Assembly (NCBI RefSeq): GCF_028885415.1
Contig: NZ_CP118527.1
Coordinates: forward strand, 6,820,001-6,884,000
DNA: 64,000 nt
Origin: Streptomyces coeruleorubidus
GTDB taxonomy: Bacteria; Actinomycetota; Actinomycetes; Streptomycetales; Streptomycetaceae
Direction: 5' to 3'
Numbering within the stretch: position 1 is the first letter of the stretch; each line of letters opens with the position of its first letter. Below, one piece after another: positions 1 through 8,710 of the stretch. The notes under the pieces were generated by a model. The model was not told the origin of the DNA and did no database searches. It was given only the letters and a program-made list of their open reading frames with translations. The position numbers and the translations under genes are program-made.

Positions 1-621
1 ACCAGATGGAAGCGGTTCGCTGTGGTGATGGTGCCCAGCGTCACCGCCGCGGCATGTGTGGGTGTCGGACTCGCGCAGGGGGCGCTGGCCGCTTCGTTCA
101 GCGTGTCCGGTCAGCAGTTCAAGGTGAAGGCCTCTCACCTGCACGGTGAGGGTTTCGCCCAGTACGGCGGGATCGACTCCGTCTACACGAAGACCGACGG
201 CAAGGAAAAGACACAGGTTCCCGTCGCGATCTCGTCGTTCGACGACGCGACGATCACCAAGATGTGTCAGTCGGTCGCGACGCCGATCCCCCTCATAGGC
301 AAGACGGTCTACCTCCGTCTTGAGGCGGGGAACAACCCCAAGAAGCCGGTCACGGCCGAGAACCTCTACATCGATGTCGCCCAGCTCGATGCCGATGCGA
401 AGTTCAAGAACATCGACATCGGTGTGGCGGTCCAGGACAAGACGCGTGGCCCGGAGGTCAAGGACACGAAGACCACGCTGGCGGGCGGCTTCGCCCAGCA
501 GGCCGAGTCGGCTGACCTCACCAACGTCGAGCAGACGGCGTGGGCGACCACGGCCGGTACGTTCACGCTCAACGGCCTGTCGATGCGTCTCGGCACGAAC
601 AAGGACATGGAGTGCTTCTGA
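1..621 (+). CDS. DUF6230 family exported protein (5' end outside window)
   Basis: The frame is open from base 1 (TRWKRFAVVMVPS...), so the true start lies left of the window. A basic stretch and one hydrophobic segment (about residues 8-28 of the visible part) form a signal peptide or anchor ending near GALAAS. The rest is polar and beta-rich, with one conserved MCQS motif and a second cysteine near the C-terminus. The FSVSGQQFKV-FAQYGG pattern is typical of the actinobacterial DUF6230 family. Older annotations sometimes call these cholesterol esterase, but no esterase motif is visible. It is followed by a terminator-like hairpin and then by a DUF6114 gene, its usual neighbour. The role is unknown; an envelope function is inferred. 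Confidence 0.78.
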   Translation, partial: TRWKRFAVVMVPSVTAAACVGVGLAQGALAASFSVSGQQFKVKASHLHGEGFAQYGGIDSVYTKTDGKEKTQVPVAISSFDDATITKMCQSVATPIPLIGKTVYLRLEAGNNPKKPVTAENLYIDVAQLDADAKFKNIDIGVAVQDKTRGPEVKDTKTTLAGGFAQQAESADLTNVEQTAWATTAGTFTLNGLSMRLGTNKDMECF

Positions 622-667
622 CAGCCTCCGTGTCACGGGTGCCGCGGGGCGGCTGAGCCGTCTCGAA

Positions 668-697
668 GGGGCGGGGAAGCCACGGTTTCCCCGCCCC
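668..697 (+). terminator. Hairpin after the DUF6230 gene
   Basis: Inverted repeat GGGGCGGGGAA (668-678) and TTCCCCGCCCC (687-697), an 11-bp perfect stem 47 bp after the stop codon. There is no clear U tract, as is common in Streptomyces. Confidence 0.6.
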
Positions 698-811
698 GCG
701 GGCCCGGCCCGGCCGTCCGCCGGGCACCTTCACAGACCCACACCTTCCGGCTACTGAACGCCTACTTCCGAGCCGGTACGTACCTCCACCGGACCGAGGG
801 AGCTGTTTTCC

Positions 812-1396
812 ATGAGTGCCGAGACTCCGGTCCAGAGCGCCGGGACCTTCACCCGGCTGCGTCGGCGATTCCGTGACTGGCGGGGCACCCGGCCGTTCTG
901 GGCAGGCCTGTTGACCATCCTCGGCGGGGTGCCGATCGCCTACTTCCCCTACGCCACCCTGAAGTTGGGGACCATGTCGCTCACCATGGCGACCACCGCG
1001 GGGGCCGGCTCCCTCATCATCGGGGTCCTGCTGATCACGCTGGGTCTGACCATGTGGTTCCAGCAGGCGACGCGGGTCTTCGCCGGTGTCGCGTCGATCA
1101 TCCTCGCTCTGGTGTCGCTGGTGGTCTCCAACATCGGGGGCTTCATCATCGGCTTCCTGCTGGCGATGCTCGGCGGCGCGCTCGCCGTGTCCTGGGCGCC
1201 CGGCAAGGCGGAGGGCGCCGAGGGCGGACGGCACAAGTCCGGTCGCGGACCGGCCGGAGAGGGCGCCGTGGAACCCACGCCCCAGGGCGCCAGCGATGAG
1301 CCGGGCCCGCCGCACACCCCGTACGAGACCGGCGACGGTGGTCCGGATGACGGCGTCCGGTCCGAGGCCCGCAACGGGGGGTACCGTGTCGGCTGA
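812..1396 (+). CDS. DUF6114 family integral membrane protein
   Basis: A 194-residue protein. The ATG at 812 follows GAGGGAG (about 796-802). The N-terminal part (LRRRFRDWRGTRPFWAGL) is the DUF6114 signature. About four hydrophobic segments lie between residues 30 and 130, and the last 60 residues are hydrophilic, Gly/Glu-rich and probably cytoplasmic. It lies between the DUF6230 gene and a Pro/Ser-rich exported protein whose GTG start overlaps this gene by 11 bp, so those two are probably co-translated. No catalytic motif is seen. The family is known only as a domain of unknown function restricted to actinomycetes. Confidence 0.82.
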   Translation: MSAETPVQSAGTFTRLRRRFRDWRGTRPFWAGLLTILGGVPIAYFPYATLKLGTMSLTMATTAGAGSLIIGVLLITLGLTMWFQQATRVFAGVASIILALVSLVVSNIGGFIIGFLLAMLGGALAVSWAPGKAEGAEGGRHKSGRGPAGEGAVEPTPQGASDEPGPPHTPYETGDGGPDDGVRSEARNGGYRVG

Positions 1397-2714
1397 CGCC
1401 CGCGACCAGTTTCCCGGGACCCAGGACCGGCCGAGAACGGGGCCACGTCACGCGGCCCCCAAGAAGCCGCTGTTCACCCGGTTCCAGATGCCGGCCGGCA
1501 AGGCGATAGCCATGGCGGCGATGCCCACCGCGGTCCTCATGGGCATGGGATTCACCCCGACGCTCGCCCTCGCCGACGACCAGCCCTCGACGTCGAACAG
1601 CCTGAAGGCCGACGAGTACAAGGACTGCGTCGCGGCGCTGGAGAACGGCAAGGACAAGGACGGCGCCTCCCCGTCGCCCTCGGCGAGCGGCAGCGAGGAC
1701 GACGGCAAGAAGGACGAGAACACGTCCGAGCCGACTCCCTCGGCGCCCGCGGGCGGCTCGGACGCGGACAAGGACCCTGCGGACTCGTCCGGTTCGTCGG
1801 ATTCAGGTTCCGACGACACGGGCGGAAAGACCGAGCCCACGCCGACCCCTTCGCCCTCCTCAGGCACCTCGGGCGGGGACGACGCGGCAACGCCGAGCCC
1901 GTCGCCGTCCCAGAGCGACCGCAACGTGCTGGAGGACATCGGCGACGCGATCGGCGGCATCTTCAACGGCGGCAAGTCCACCGCGAGCCCGAGCCCGACG
2001 CCGTCCGCGTCGGCCTCGCCGTCCGGGGACACGGCCAAGCCGGAGGACACGAGCAAGGACGACGCGTCCGACACCGACAAGGTCACCGACACGGCGAAGG
2101 ACACCGTGAAGGACACGGCCGGTACGGCGTCGAAGACGGCCGAGGACACCACCGAGGCCGCCGAGAAGGCGGCCGAGGACGCGGCCGGGAAGGCCACCGC
2201 CTCCCCCAGCCCGTCCGCGAGCCCCTCCGTGGACCCCGAGGACTGCCCGGCCGCCACGGACGCCGAGGGCGGCGTCGACAACCAGATCCTCGTGCCCGAC
2301 GACCCCTGGTACCTGGAGGCCAGCTCGCTGACCCTGAAGGGTGCCGACTACCAGGGCATCGTGCAGGTGCGGACGGCGAGCGGCGCTACGAAGAAGGTCC
2401 TGAAGTACGTCATCAACGACGGCACCGACATCGGGGACCTGCACCAGCTCGTCAAGGACAAGCAGTCCGGCAAGACCCACCACGTCCAGGCGGCGAAGGG
2501 CTCGACGTCCACGATCACCGACGGCAAGACGGTGATGTACACGGAGAAGATCTCGGGCAACCTGCTCGGGCTGATCCCGGTCACCTTCGACCCGGAGCAC
2601 CCGCCGCCCCTGAACATCCCGCTCATCTACTTCACCAAGGTGAAGGTCACCCAGGCCGGCCAGTTCGGCGGCACGCTGACCGTGCCGGGGCTGCACCAGT
2701 ACGTCACGGACTGA
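1386..2714 (+). CDS. Exported Pro/Ser/Thr-rich protein of the DUF6230/DUF6114 cluster
   Basis: The GTG at 1386 is chosen because GGGGGG lies just upstream and it overlaps the DUF6114 stop by 11 bp; this gives 442 residues. The open frame runs further upstream, but only inside the DUF6114 gene. A long signal region ends near ALA-DD (about residue 63). Residues about 95-300 are low-complexity PSPSPS, SDSGS and alternating Lys/Asp/Thr/Ala, typical of a wall-spanning linker. The last 150 residues form a compact domain (from DDPWYLEASSLTLKG to the C-terminus) alternating polar and hydrophobic positions, consistent with beta strands. There is no sortase motif. It resembles a tethered periplasm-like sensor or carrier protein, but the function is not recognised. 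Confidence 0.72.
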   Translation: MSADARDQFPGTQDRPRTGPRHAAPKKPLFTRFQMPAGKAIAMAAMPTAVLMGMGFTPTLALADDQPSTSNSLKADEYKDCVAALENGKDKDGASPSPSASGSEDDGKKDENTSEPTPSAPAGGSDADKDPADSSGSSDSGSDDTGGKTEPTPTPSPSSGTSGGDDAATPSPSPSQSDRNVLEDIGDAIGGIFNGGKSTASPSPTPSASASPSGDTAKPEDTSKDDASDTDKVTDTAKDTVKDTAGTASKTAEDTTEAAEKAAEDAAGKATASPSPSASPSVDPEDCPAATDAEGGVDNQILVPDDPWYLEASSLTLKGADYQGIVQVRTASGATKKVLKYVINDGTDIGDLHQLVKDKQSGKTHHVQAAKGSTSTITDGKTVMYTEKISGNLLGLIPVTFDPEHPPPLNIPLIYFTKVKVTQAGQFGGTLTVPGLHQYVTD

Positions 2715-2730
2715 CGTACCCGACGGACTC

Positions 2731-2763
2731 GAGGGCGTCCCCTGGTCACCAGGGGGCGCCCTC
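2731..2763 (+). terminator. Strong hairpin ending the envelope cluster
   Basis: Left arm 2731-2745 and right arm 2749-2763 pair over 15 bp with one G:T pair, around a TCA loop. It lies 16 bp after the preceding stop and before the next start. Confidence 0.75.
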
Positions 2764-2802
2764 TCGCGGTGGTATGGGACGCGTGTGGGGGATGATCGAG
2801 GC

Positions 2803-3309
2803 ATGACCATCGTGGACGTGCTGACGGAGTTCGCCGAGTCCGGCGGAATCGGCGTTCTCAAACCGGGGGCCCCTCTCGCCGACGTGTCCGAGCGGCTGGG
2901 GCCGCCTCGGGACGGGGAGCACTTCCCGGGCCGGAGGCGGAAGAGAGGCGAGCCGTGTCACGTGCGCTACGGCGACGTACGTCTCGAGATCTGCTGCGAC
3001 GTCCTCCGGGCGGTGGCGCTGAGTACCGGGACCGGCTCCGTCGACCTTCCGGGAGGCGTGCCGGGCGAGACGGAGGAAACGCCCTCGGAGGTGACCGCCG
3101 CGCAGCTGCGCCAGGCGTTCTCCGCGGCCGGGATACGTGCCGAGGAAAGCCCCTGGCCCGAGCCGGCGGACCAGGTCACACTCGTGGTGCGTCATGCCCC
3201 GGCGGACGTGCACTTCACCTTCCGCCGGACCGACGCGGACGAGGCCGAGGGCAGCGGTGCGGTCCTGCACAGCGCGATCGCCCGGGACACCCACCACGTC
3301 TGCCGCTGA
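2803..3309 (+). CDS. Hypothetical protein, 168 aa; possible immunity-like protein
   Basis: ATG at 2803 is preceded by GAGG at short spacing; an in-frame GTG exists at 2785. This is a small soluble acidic protein without signal or membrane segment. The opening (VLTEFAESGGIGVLKPGAPLADVSERLGPP) is of a type seen in short single-domain proteins near polymorphic toxins, where a small helix precedes a GxxLxxVxxxLGPP turn. It is convergent with the large toxin-like gene and was only about 60 bp from it before the IS630 element inserted. An immunity role is inferred from position and size only; classical immunity genes are co-directional with and downstream of the toxin, which this one is not. Confidence 0.6.
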   Translation: MTIVDVLTEFAESGGIGVLKPGAPLADVSERLGPPRDGEHFPGRRRKRGEPCHVRYGDVRLEICCDVLRAVALSTGTGSVDLPGGVPGETEETPSEVTAAQLRQAFSAAGIRAEESPWPEPADQVTLVVRHAPADVHFTFRRTDADEAEGSGAVLHSAIARDTHHVCR

Positions 3310-3319
3310 GGCGACGGCG

Positions 3320-3350
3320 GGGGGGCGGTCCGCACCGCGGACCGGCCCCC
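3320..3350. terminator. Bidirectional hairpin between convergent genes
   Basis: GGTCCGC (3327-3333) pairs with GCGGACC (3337-3343), extended by G and C runs to a stem of about 13 bp with one bulge. It lies 11 bp after the hypothetical gene and 20 bp before the IS left end. It would originally have served the toxin-like gene from the other side. Confidence 0.6.
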
Positions 3351-3368
3351 TTCAGCTCTGCGTCGGTG

Positions 3369-4508
3369 CTAGTGTCCTGCGCCGGAGATCCGTCGGCAGA
3401 AGCGGGCGAGGGAGTCGAGGATCTCTTCGGCTGTCTTGGTCCAGATGAAGGGCTTGGGGTCTTCGTTCCAGTTCTTGACCCATGCGCGGATGTCAGCTTC
3501 GAGGGCCTGCACGTTCTTGTGTGCGCCGCGGCGGATCTTCTGGTCGGCGAGGAAACCGAACCACCGCTCGACCTGGTTGATCCAGGAGGAACCGGTCGGG
3601 GTGAAGTGCATGTGGAAGCGAGGGTGTTTGGCGAGCCACGTCTTGACCGCCGGGGTCTTGTGGGTGCCGTAGTCGTCGCAGATCAAGTGGATCTGCAGAT
3701 GCGCCGGAACCTCCTTGTCGATCCTGACCAGGAACTTCTTGAACTCCACTGCCCGGTGCCGGCGGTGCAGGGCGCTGATGACCTCGCCGGTGGCGACATC
3801 GAACGCGGCGAACAAGGTGGTCAGGCCGTTGCGCACGGAGTCGTGAGTGCGCCGTTCGGGCATGCCCGGCATTATCGGCAGCACCGGCTGGGACCGGTCC
3901 AGGGCCTGGATCTGCGACTTCTCATCCACACACAGCACAACCGCGCCCTCGGGCGGGTTGAAGTAGAGGCCGACGACGTCGTAGACCTTCTCCACGAACA
4001 GCGGGTCCGTCGACAGCTTGAACGTGTCCGCCAGATGCGGCTTGAGCTGGAACTTCCGCCAGATCCGGCCCACGGTCGACTTCGACAGGCCGCTGCGGTC
4101 CGCCATCGACCTGCGCGACCAGTGGGTGGCGTTCTTCGGGAGTTGTTCCAGCGTGGTGACCACGACGGCTTCCACCTGGTCGACGCTGATGGTGGGCGGT
4201 CGGCCCGGCCGGGGCTCGTCCACCAGCCCGTCCAGCCGGTGGGCGAGGAATCGCCGCCGCCACTTGCGGACTGTGTCCGCGGTGACCCGCAGGTCCCGAG
4301 CAACCGCCACGATCGGCGGCACCTCCGGCCCCGCGCACGCCAGCACAATCCGCGCGCGCAGAGCCAGGGCCTGGGCAGACGTGGCCCGACGCGTCCACCG
4401 CTCCAACATCGCCCGCTCCTCAGCGGACAGCAGCAACGGTTCCAGCTTCGGACCCCGACGAGGAACTGACGCACCAGCAGCAGAAGTCACGCAACAACTA
4501 ACGATCAA
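3369..4508 (-). CDS. IS630-family transposase (DDE)
   Basis: Up to 379 residues from a TTG at 4508; a GTG at 4490 is an alternative start. The N-terminal half is a helix-turn-helix of the IS630/Tc1 type (ALALRARIVLAC, VTADTVRKWRRRF, GLVDEPRPGRPP). The catalytic triad is visible as Asp in CVDEKSQIQ, Asp in ICDDYGTHK and Glu in INQVERWFG. The frame is unbroken, so the enzyme may be active. Its TAG stop codon is completed by the TA target duplication plus one host base (complement of 3369), so its C-terminus depends on the insertion site. Confidence 0.93.
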   Translation of the reverse strand: MIVSCCVTSAAGASVPRRGPKLEPLLLSAEERAMLERWTRRATSAQALALRARIVLACAGPEVPPIVAVARDLRVTADTVRKWRRRFLAHRLDGLVDEPRPGRPPTISVDQVEAVVVTTLEQLPKNATHWSRRSMADRSGLSKSTVGRIWRKFQLKPHLADTFKLSTDPLFVEKVYDVVGLYFNPPEGAVVLCVDEKSQIQALDRSQPVLPIMPGMPERRTHDSVRNGLTTLFAAFDVATGEVISALHRRHRAVEFKKFLVRIDKEVPAHLQIHLICDDYGTHKTPAVKTWLAKHPRFHMHFTPTGSSWINQVERWFGFLADQKIRRGAHKNVQALEADIRAWVKNWNEDPKPFIWTKTAEEILDSLARFCRRISGAGH

Positions 4509-4525
4509 CTACTGGCGCAGGACAC
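3372..4525 (-). mobile_element. IS630-family insertion sequence, 1154 bp, complete
   Basis: Ends are perfect 12-bp inverted repeats GTGTCCTGCGCC (3372-3383) and GGCGCAGGACAC (4514-4525). They are flanked by a TA duplication at 3370-3371 and 4526-4527. Removing the element restores CTAG, the known IS630-type target with TA duplication. The single intact transposase gene fills it on the minus strand. The target is the TAG stop codon of the toxin-like gene. Confidence 0.92.
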
Positions 4526-7500
4526 TAGCCGACACCCTTCTGCCGGCTGATCTCCTTCAACGCGTCGATCAGGAACTTCAGTTTCGGCGCGAAGTTGGTC
4601 TTGCAGCCCCACCTCAGCGGCCGGGGCTTCTGACCGGCCTCCAGGTTCTCGTTGTACCTCTGGTTCGCGGCGTCCTGGTTGAAGATGCGCATCGCGTCCG
4701 TCGACTTGGCGATCAGATCCTCACGCAGCCGGTCGTCGTCGATGAGCGTCTGGATGACGGCGCGGATCTCGTCATGGGTGGCCGATCCCGCCTTGACGTC
4801 GATCGGGTAGCCCATGATGCCGCCCTTGACGTTGGTGGTCTGCAGCCCGACCTCCCGGCCGTTCTTCAGGTTGACGTGCGCACCCCGCTTGGTGCACCAG
4901 TCCCCGTCGATCGGCGAGATGTGGTCGATCCCGCAGAACCGCTTCTTGCCACCCGCCGCCTTGGCGGCGGCGAGCCCCTTGGCCCTGGACGACCCGGACG
5001 CGCCACTGAACAGGTCGGCGGCGTCGAGCACGCACTCGCCGAGCTGGCCCTTGCGGTACTTCTCGATGATGTCCTTCAGCCGGGCGAGGGTCTTCTTGCC
5101 CCACGCGGCCTTCTCGAAGAACTCGGCGATACCGCTGGCGACTCGGACGATCGCCTTGCCGACGGCGGGAAGCTTGCCCGCGACCAGCACGAGGGACGCC
5201 ACGTCGACGAAGGACCACAGGCAGCTCTCGATGTCGTCCTCGCCGAAGCAGCGCTTGACGTTCTCGACGCCCAGCACCTCCAGCAGGATCTGACCGCCGT
5301 TGGCCTTCACCCAGTCGATGACGCTCATCGAGACGGCCGCCTGAGCGGCGCGGTAGTCGTCGACGCACTGCTGGCCGCACTGGGCCCGCAGGATAGATTC
5401 GTCGTCGGCGCTCAGGGCCGGGCCCGGATTCCCTCCGGGAACACCGGTGTCACCTGCCTCCATGGCTGCACGGCGCTGCTGTTCGAGCCGCTTGCGCTCC
5501 TCCTCTTCCGCGCGATCGGCAGCCTGGTCGGCCTCCTTCGCGGCACCGTCGGCATTCTTGGCCGCCGTCTCGGCAGCAGTGGCGTCCTGCTCCGCCTTGG
5601 TGGCGGTGTTGCGGGCGCTCGCCGCGTCCTTCTCCGCCGAGGTGGCGGCGGAGCGGGCACTGGCGGCGTCCTTCTCCGCCTCGTCGGCCTCACGGTCCGC
5701 GGCGGCGGCTTCGGACTCCGCCTCGCTCGCGGCCATCCCGGCGTAGAGGGCGTCCGTACCGGCCTGCTGGTCGTACTTCTGGGCGTTCGCGTCTGCCTTC
5801 TTCGCCGCTTCCGCGGCTGTGGCGGCCTCGGCCGCGGAGGCACGCGCGGCAGCCACCGAGGCCGCTGCCTTCGCCGCGTCGTCGGCCGCCGCGGCGGCGA
5901 CCTCGGCGGCCAGCTTGGCGTCGCCCTTCGCCTTCTCGGCCAGGGCCTTGGCCTCCTTGGCTGCCCTGGCCGCCTCGTCGGCCTTGGCCTTGGCGGCGGC
6001 GGCCTGGCGTTCCGCGATCGGCTTGGACGTCTGCCCGACGAGGACCGCGAACGCGGCCGAGACATCGGTCTCCTTGTACGGGCTGCCGATGGTGATGGCC
6101 TGGTTGGCAGGCTTGATCACCTCGGCGGCCGAGTCGCGGGCGGCGGTGGCCGCCTCACCCGCCGCGAAGGCGTGACCGGCCGCGGTGGCGGCCCACGCGG
6201 CCGTCTTTGCGGCTTCGGCCTTCGCGGCCGTGGCCTCCTTGCGTGCCGTGACCGCCGCGGCGGCGGCCTTCTTGCCCTCGGCCTCGGCGTCGTCGGCGTT
6301 CTTCTTGGCCGCTGCTGCGGCGTCGATCGCCTCCGCGGCGGCGGCGTGTGCCGTGGCGGCTGCGGCGCGCGTGGTCTCGTAGGCGGACCACGCGTTGTCG
6401 GCCGCGGCACGGGAGCGGGACGCCGCGGCGTCGGCGCGCGTGGCGGCGGCCCGGGCCTTCACGGCGGCCTCGCTCGCGCCATTGGCCGCGGCCCGTGCGT
6501 CGCGGGCCTCGTCGGTCGCCTCGGTGGCGGCGGCGCGGGCCTCCGTCGCGGCCTCGCGGGCCTCACCCGCGGCAGCTGAACCCGTGGCCGCCTCGGCGGC
6601 GGCTTGCAGGGCGGCCGCCCTGGACTTGGCGGCGTCCCGCTTACGTTCGGCCGAGACGGCCAGGTCACGGGCCAAGTACGCCTGCGCTTCGGCCTCCTCG
6701 GCCTCCTGGCGCTTGGCGGCGGCGGTGTCGCCCGCCGTTTCCGCGGTGCCGCGTGCCCGGGCAGCGGCATCCCGATCCGCCTGCGCCCGCTGTTCGGCGT
6801 CCTTCGCCTTCGCCCGCTCGGCCGCCGCGTTGGCCCGCTCCCGCTTGGCGTTGTCTCGTTCCTTCTCGGCCTTGGCCCGTTCGGTCGCTGCCCTCGCAGC
6901 GCCCGTCTTCGCCGTCTTCTCGGCCGCCTCGGCCGTCGCCTGGGCGTTCTTCGCCCTCGTGGCGTTGGCTGCGGCTTCCTTGGCCAGCGCGTCCGCGGAC
7001 ACCCTGGCCGCCTTCGCCTGGGCGGCCGCCTCCTGCGCGGCGATGCGCCGGAACTCGGTGTTGATGGCGTGCGCCTGGGTCCGGGAGAGCGCGAACAGCG
7101 CCTTGCTGTCGGCCACCGTCGCCTTGGCGGCGTTCACCGCGGTCTGGGTGGCCTTCGCCGCCGCCTGGGCCGCGGCGTAGGAGGCCTTGGCGACCTGCAC
7201 CGACTGCTGCGCGTACAGCAGTCCCCGGCCGCGCGGTGTCTTGGCGGCGTCGGCGATGGCGTACGCGTCGTTCTGCGCCGCGCCAGCCTGTTCGGAGGCC
7301 GTCTTGGCGGTGGCCACCGCCTTGTTGGCCAGGGCCAGTTGCTCGGCGGCCCGCTTCTGGGCGGTGGCCAGGTCGGTCTTGGCCTGGGTGAAGACCGCGG
7401 GCTTGGGCCGGAGGATGTCATCCTTGGGCTGGCCCGCCCAGTACTTCTGCCAGAGAAGGATCTGCTCTGCCAGCCACGCCTGCCCGATGGACTCGATCAT

Positions 7501-8436
7501 CGCCTCGGTGGCCTTGCGGGCCTCGGCCGAAGCGGTCGCCTCGGCGGCCATGATGCGGGTCCGCGGCTTGGCCTGAGCGGCGTACTCCTGCTCCCACTCC
7601 TGATGGGCGGTCAGGACCACCGGGGTGAGGATCCGCCGTATGTCGACAGGATTGAAGCTGTCGCAGCCGCCCCAGGCGACCTTGAGGGCCTCGACCTCCA
7701 TGCGGTACTCGGCGGAGCCCTCCGCCGGCGGCTTGGTGACGAGTCCGCCATGGCGCAGGAAGGAAGCGACGTCACTGCCGGTGGTCATGTTGTAGGGGCC
7801 GCGGACATCGGTTTCACCGAACATCGAGCCGATCGCGAAGTCGTTCCAGTCGTCCTGCCCCTTGATGTCGGCGGCGATCTTCTTCGCCTGGTCGACCGAG
7901 GCCTTGGTGGGCACGCTGCGCCCGTCCTGCCCGAGCTTGCCGTACAGGTCCCGCTGCGGACCGAGGGTGAAGGCGACGACTTCCTTGTCGAACTCGGGAG
8001 CGTGGTACTCGGTGCCCGAGCTCCAGCCCGTCTCTGCGTAGATCTCGTTGGCTGCCTCCCAGCGCTGCTTGCGCTTGCGGGACTGGCCCAGGTAGTCGAT
8101 GACGCCGTCGTTGTCCTTGGAGCGGGCGTCGCCGAGTGTGCCGAGGCCCAGCTGGTGCCCTTCCAGGGCGGTGGCGAGTTCGGTGTCGGTACCGTTCAGG
8201 GCCTTGGCGGCCGCGGCCTTGAGCGCGGGGCCGCCGATGTGCAGGGCCATGCCGGCCACGCACCGGTCCATCCGGGCGTCCACCCCAAGACTGATCCGGG
8301 AGCTGCCGGCGTCCGGGTCCTCGGCCGGCGGACCGTCGGCCCGGGCGGGTGCCGCGTACACCAGTCCCGTCAGTACGGCGGAGGCCGCCACCAGTGCGGT
8401 ACTGGCTAACCCCCTTGAGCGCAGGGCTCTTCGCAT
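4525..8436 (-). CDS. Secreted giant alanine-rich coiled-coil protein with polymorphic-toxin layout
   Basis: A 1303-residue protein. Residues 1-33 are a signal peptide (MRRALRSRG, hydrophobic core, cleavage near ARADG). Residues about 35-320 form a globular N-terminal region with several Trp/Tyr. Residues about 330-1000 are a very long Ala/Lys/Glu coiled coil. Then comes a C-x9-C-x-W segment followed by a hydrophobic VDVASLVLVAGKLPAVGK stretch, the pattern that often precedes the toxin tip in actinobacterial polymorphic toxins. The last 140 residues form a separate basic domain with CGIDH, DWC and HVNLKNGREVGL motifs and paired Cys/His; I cannot assign it to a nuclease family. The stop codon is the IS630 target but is preserved, so length is unaffected. 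The toxin role is inferred. Confidence 0.75.
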   Translation of the reverse strand: MRRALRSRGLASTALVAASAVLTGLVYAAPARADGPPAEDPDAGSSRISLGVDARMDRCVAGMALHIGGPALKAAAAKALNGTDTELATALEGHQLGLGTLGDARSKDNDGVIDYLGQSRKRKQRWEAANEIYAETGWSSGTEYHAPEFDKEVVAFTLGPQRDLYGKLGQDGRSVPTKASVDQAKKIAADIKGQDDWNDFAIGSMFGETDVRGPYNMTTGSDVASFLRHGGLVTKPPAEGSAEYRMEVEALKVAWGGCDSFNPVDIRRILTPVVLTAHQEWEQEYAAQAKPRTRIMAAEATASAEARKATEAMIESIGQAWLAEQILLWQKYWAGQPKDDILRPKPAVFTQAKTDLATAQKRAAEQLALANKAVATAKTASEQAGAAQNDAYAIADAAKTPRGRGLLYAQQSVQVAKASYAAAQAAAKATQTAVNAAKATVADSKALFALSRTQAHAINTEFRRIAAQEAAAQAKAARVSADALAKEAAANATRAKNAQATAEAAEKTAKTGAARAATERAKAEKERDNAKRERANAAAERAKAKDAEQRAQADRDAAARARGTAETAGDTAAAKRQEAEEAEAQAYLARDLAVSAERKRDAAKSRAAALQAAAEAATGSAAAGEAREAATEARAAATEATDEARDARAAANGASEAAVKARAAATRADAAASRSRAAADNAWSAYETTRAAAATAHAAAAEAIDAAAAAKKNADDAEAEGKKAAAAAVTARKEATAAKAEAAKTAAWAATAAGHAFAAGEAATAARDSAAEVIKPANQAITIGSPYKETDVSAAFAVLVGQTSKPIAERQAAAAKAKADEAARAAKEAKALAEKAKGDAKLAAEVAAAAADDAAKAAASVAAARASAAEAATAAEAAKKADANAQKYDQQAGTDALYAGMAASEAESEAAAADREADEAEKDAASARSAATSAEKDAASARNTATKAEQDATAAETAAKNADGAAKEADQAADRAEEEERKRLEQQRRAAMEAGDTGVPGGNPGPALSADDESILRAQCGQQCVDDYRAAQAAVSMSVIDWVKANGGQILLEVLGVENVKRCFGEDDIESCLWSFVDVASLVLVAGKLPAVGKAIVRVASGIAEFFEKAAWGKKTLARLKDIIEKYRKGQLGECVLDAADLFSGASGSSRAKGLAAAKAAGGKKRFCGIDHISPIDGDWCTKRGAHVNLKNGREVGLQTTNVKGGIMGYPIDVKAGSATHDEIRAVIQTLIDDDRLREDLIAKSTDAMRIFNQDAANQRYNENLEAGQKPRPLRWGCKTNFAPKLKFLIDALKEISRQKGVG

Positions 8437-8652
8437 GTCATCGCCTGTCTGCTGGTCGAATGGTGAGGCCAGGAAGAGAGCAGGCGGACATGGCTGCGCG
8501 GCAGCCGTGGTGGGTCGTTGACGGGTGACGCTCGTCGAAAGAGATGTGTGCGCTGGTCAGGCGCACTCCCCCCGCACTCTCTCCCCGAGAGCGTCACAAG
8601 ATTTTCACAGTCGGTCGATTTTCGGTAGGGGATTGCCCGGTGGCGAACGCCA

Positions 8653-8687
8653 CTGAGGGCGCCCCCCGTCACAGGGGACGCCCTCAG
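8653..8687 (-). terminator. Terminator of the pyk gene
   Basis: Arms CTGAGGGCGCCCCC (8653-8666) and GGGGACGCCCTCAG (8674-8687) form 14 bp with one mismatch around a 7-nt loop, 24 bp beyond the pyk stop. The rest of the 274-bp gap up to the toxin-like start shows no other clear site. Confidence 0.75.
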
Positions 8688-8710
8688 TCGCGTGCCAAGG
8701 CCTTCATGGG

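Noticed and set aside
4525..4530. Truncation of the toxin-like protein by the IS
   Set aside because: The restored target CTAG already contained the TAG stop, so the protein was not shortened.
4018..6579. Long open frame antisense to the toxin-like gene and IS630
   Set aside because: Gly/Arg/Leu-rich sequence without any family motif, overlapping two well-supported genes. It is a GC-rich shadow.
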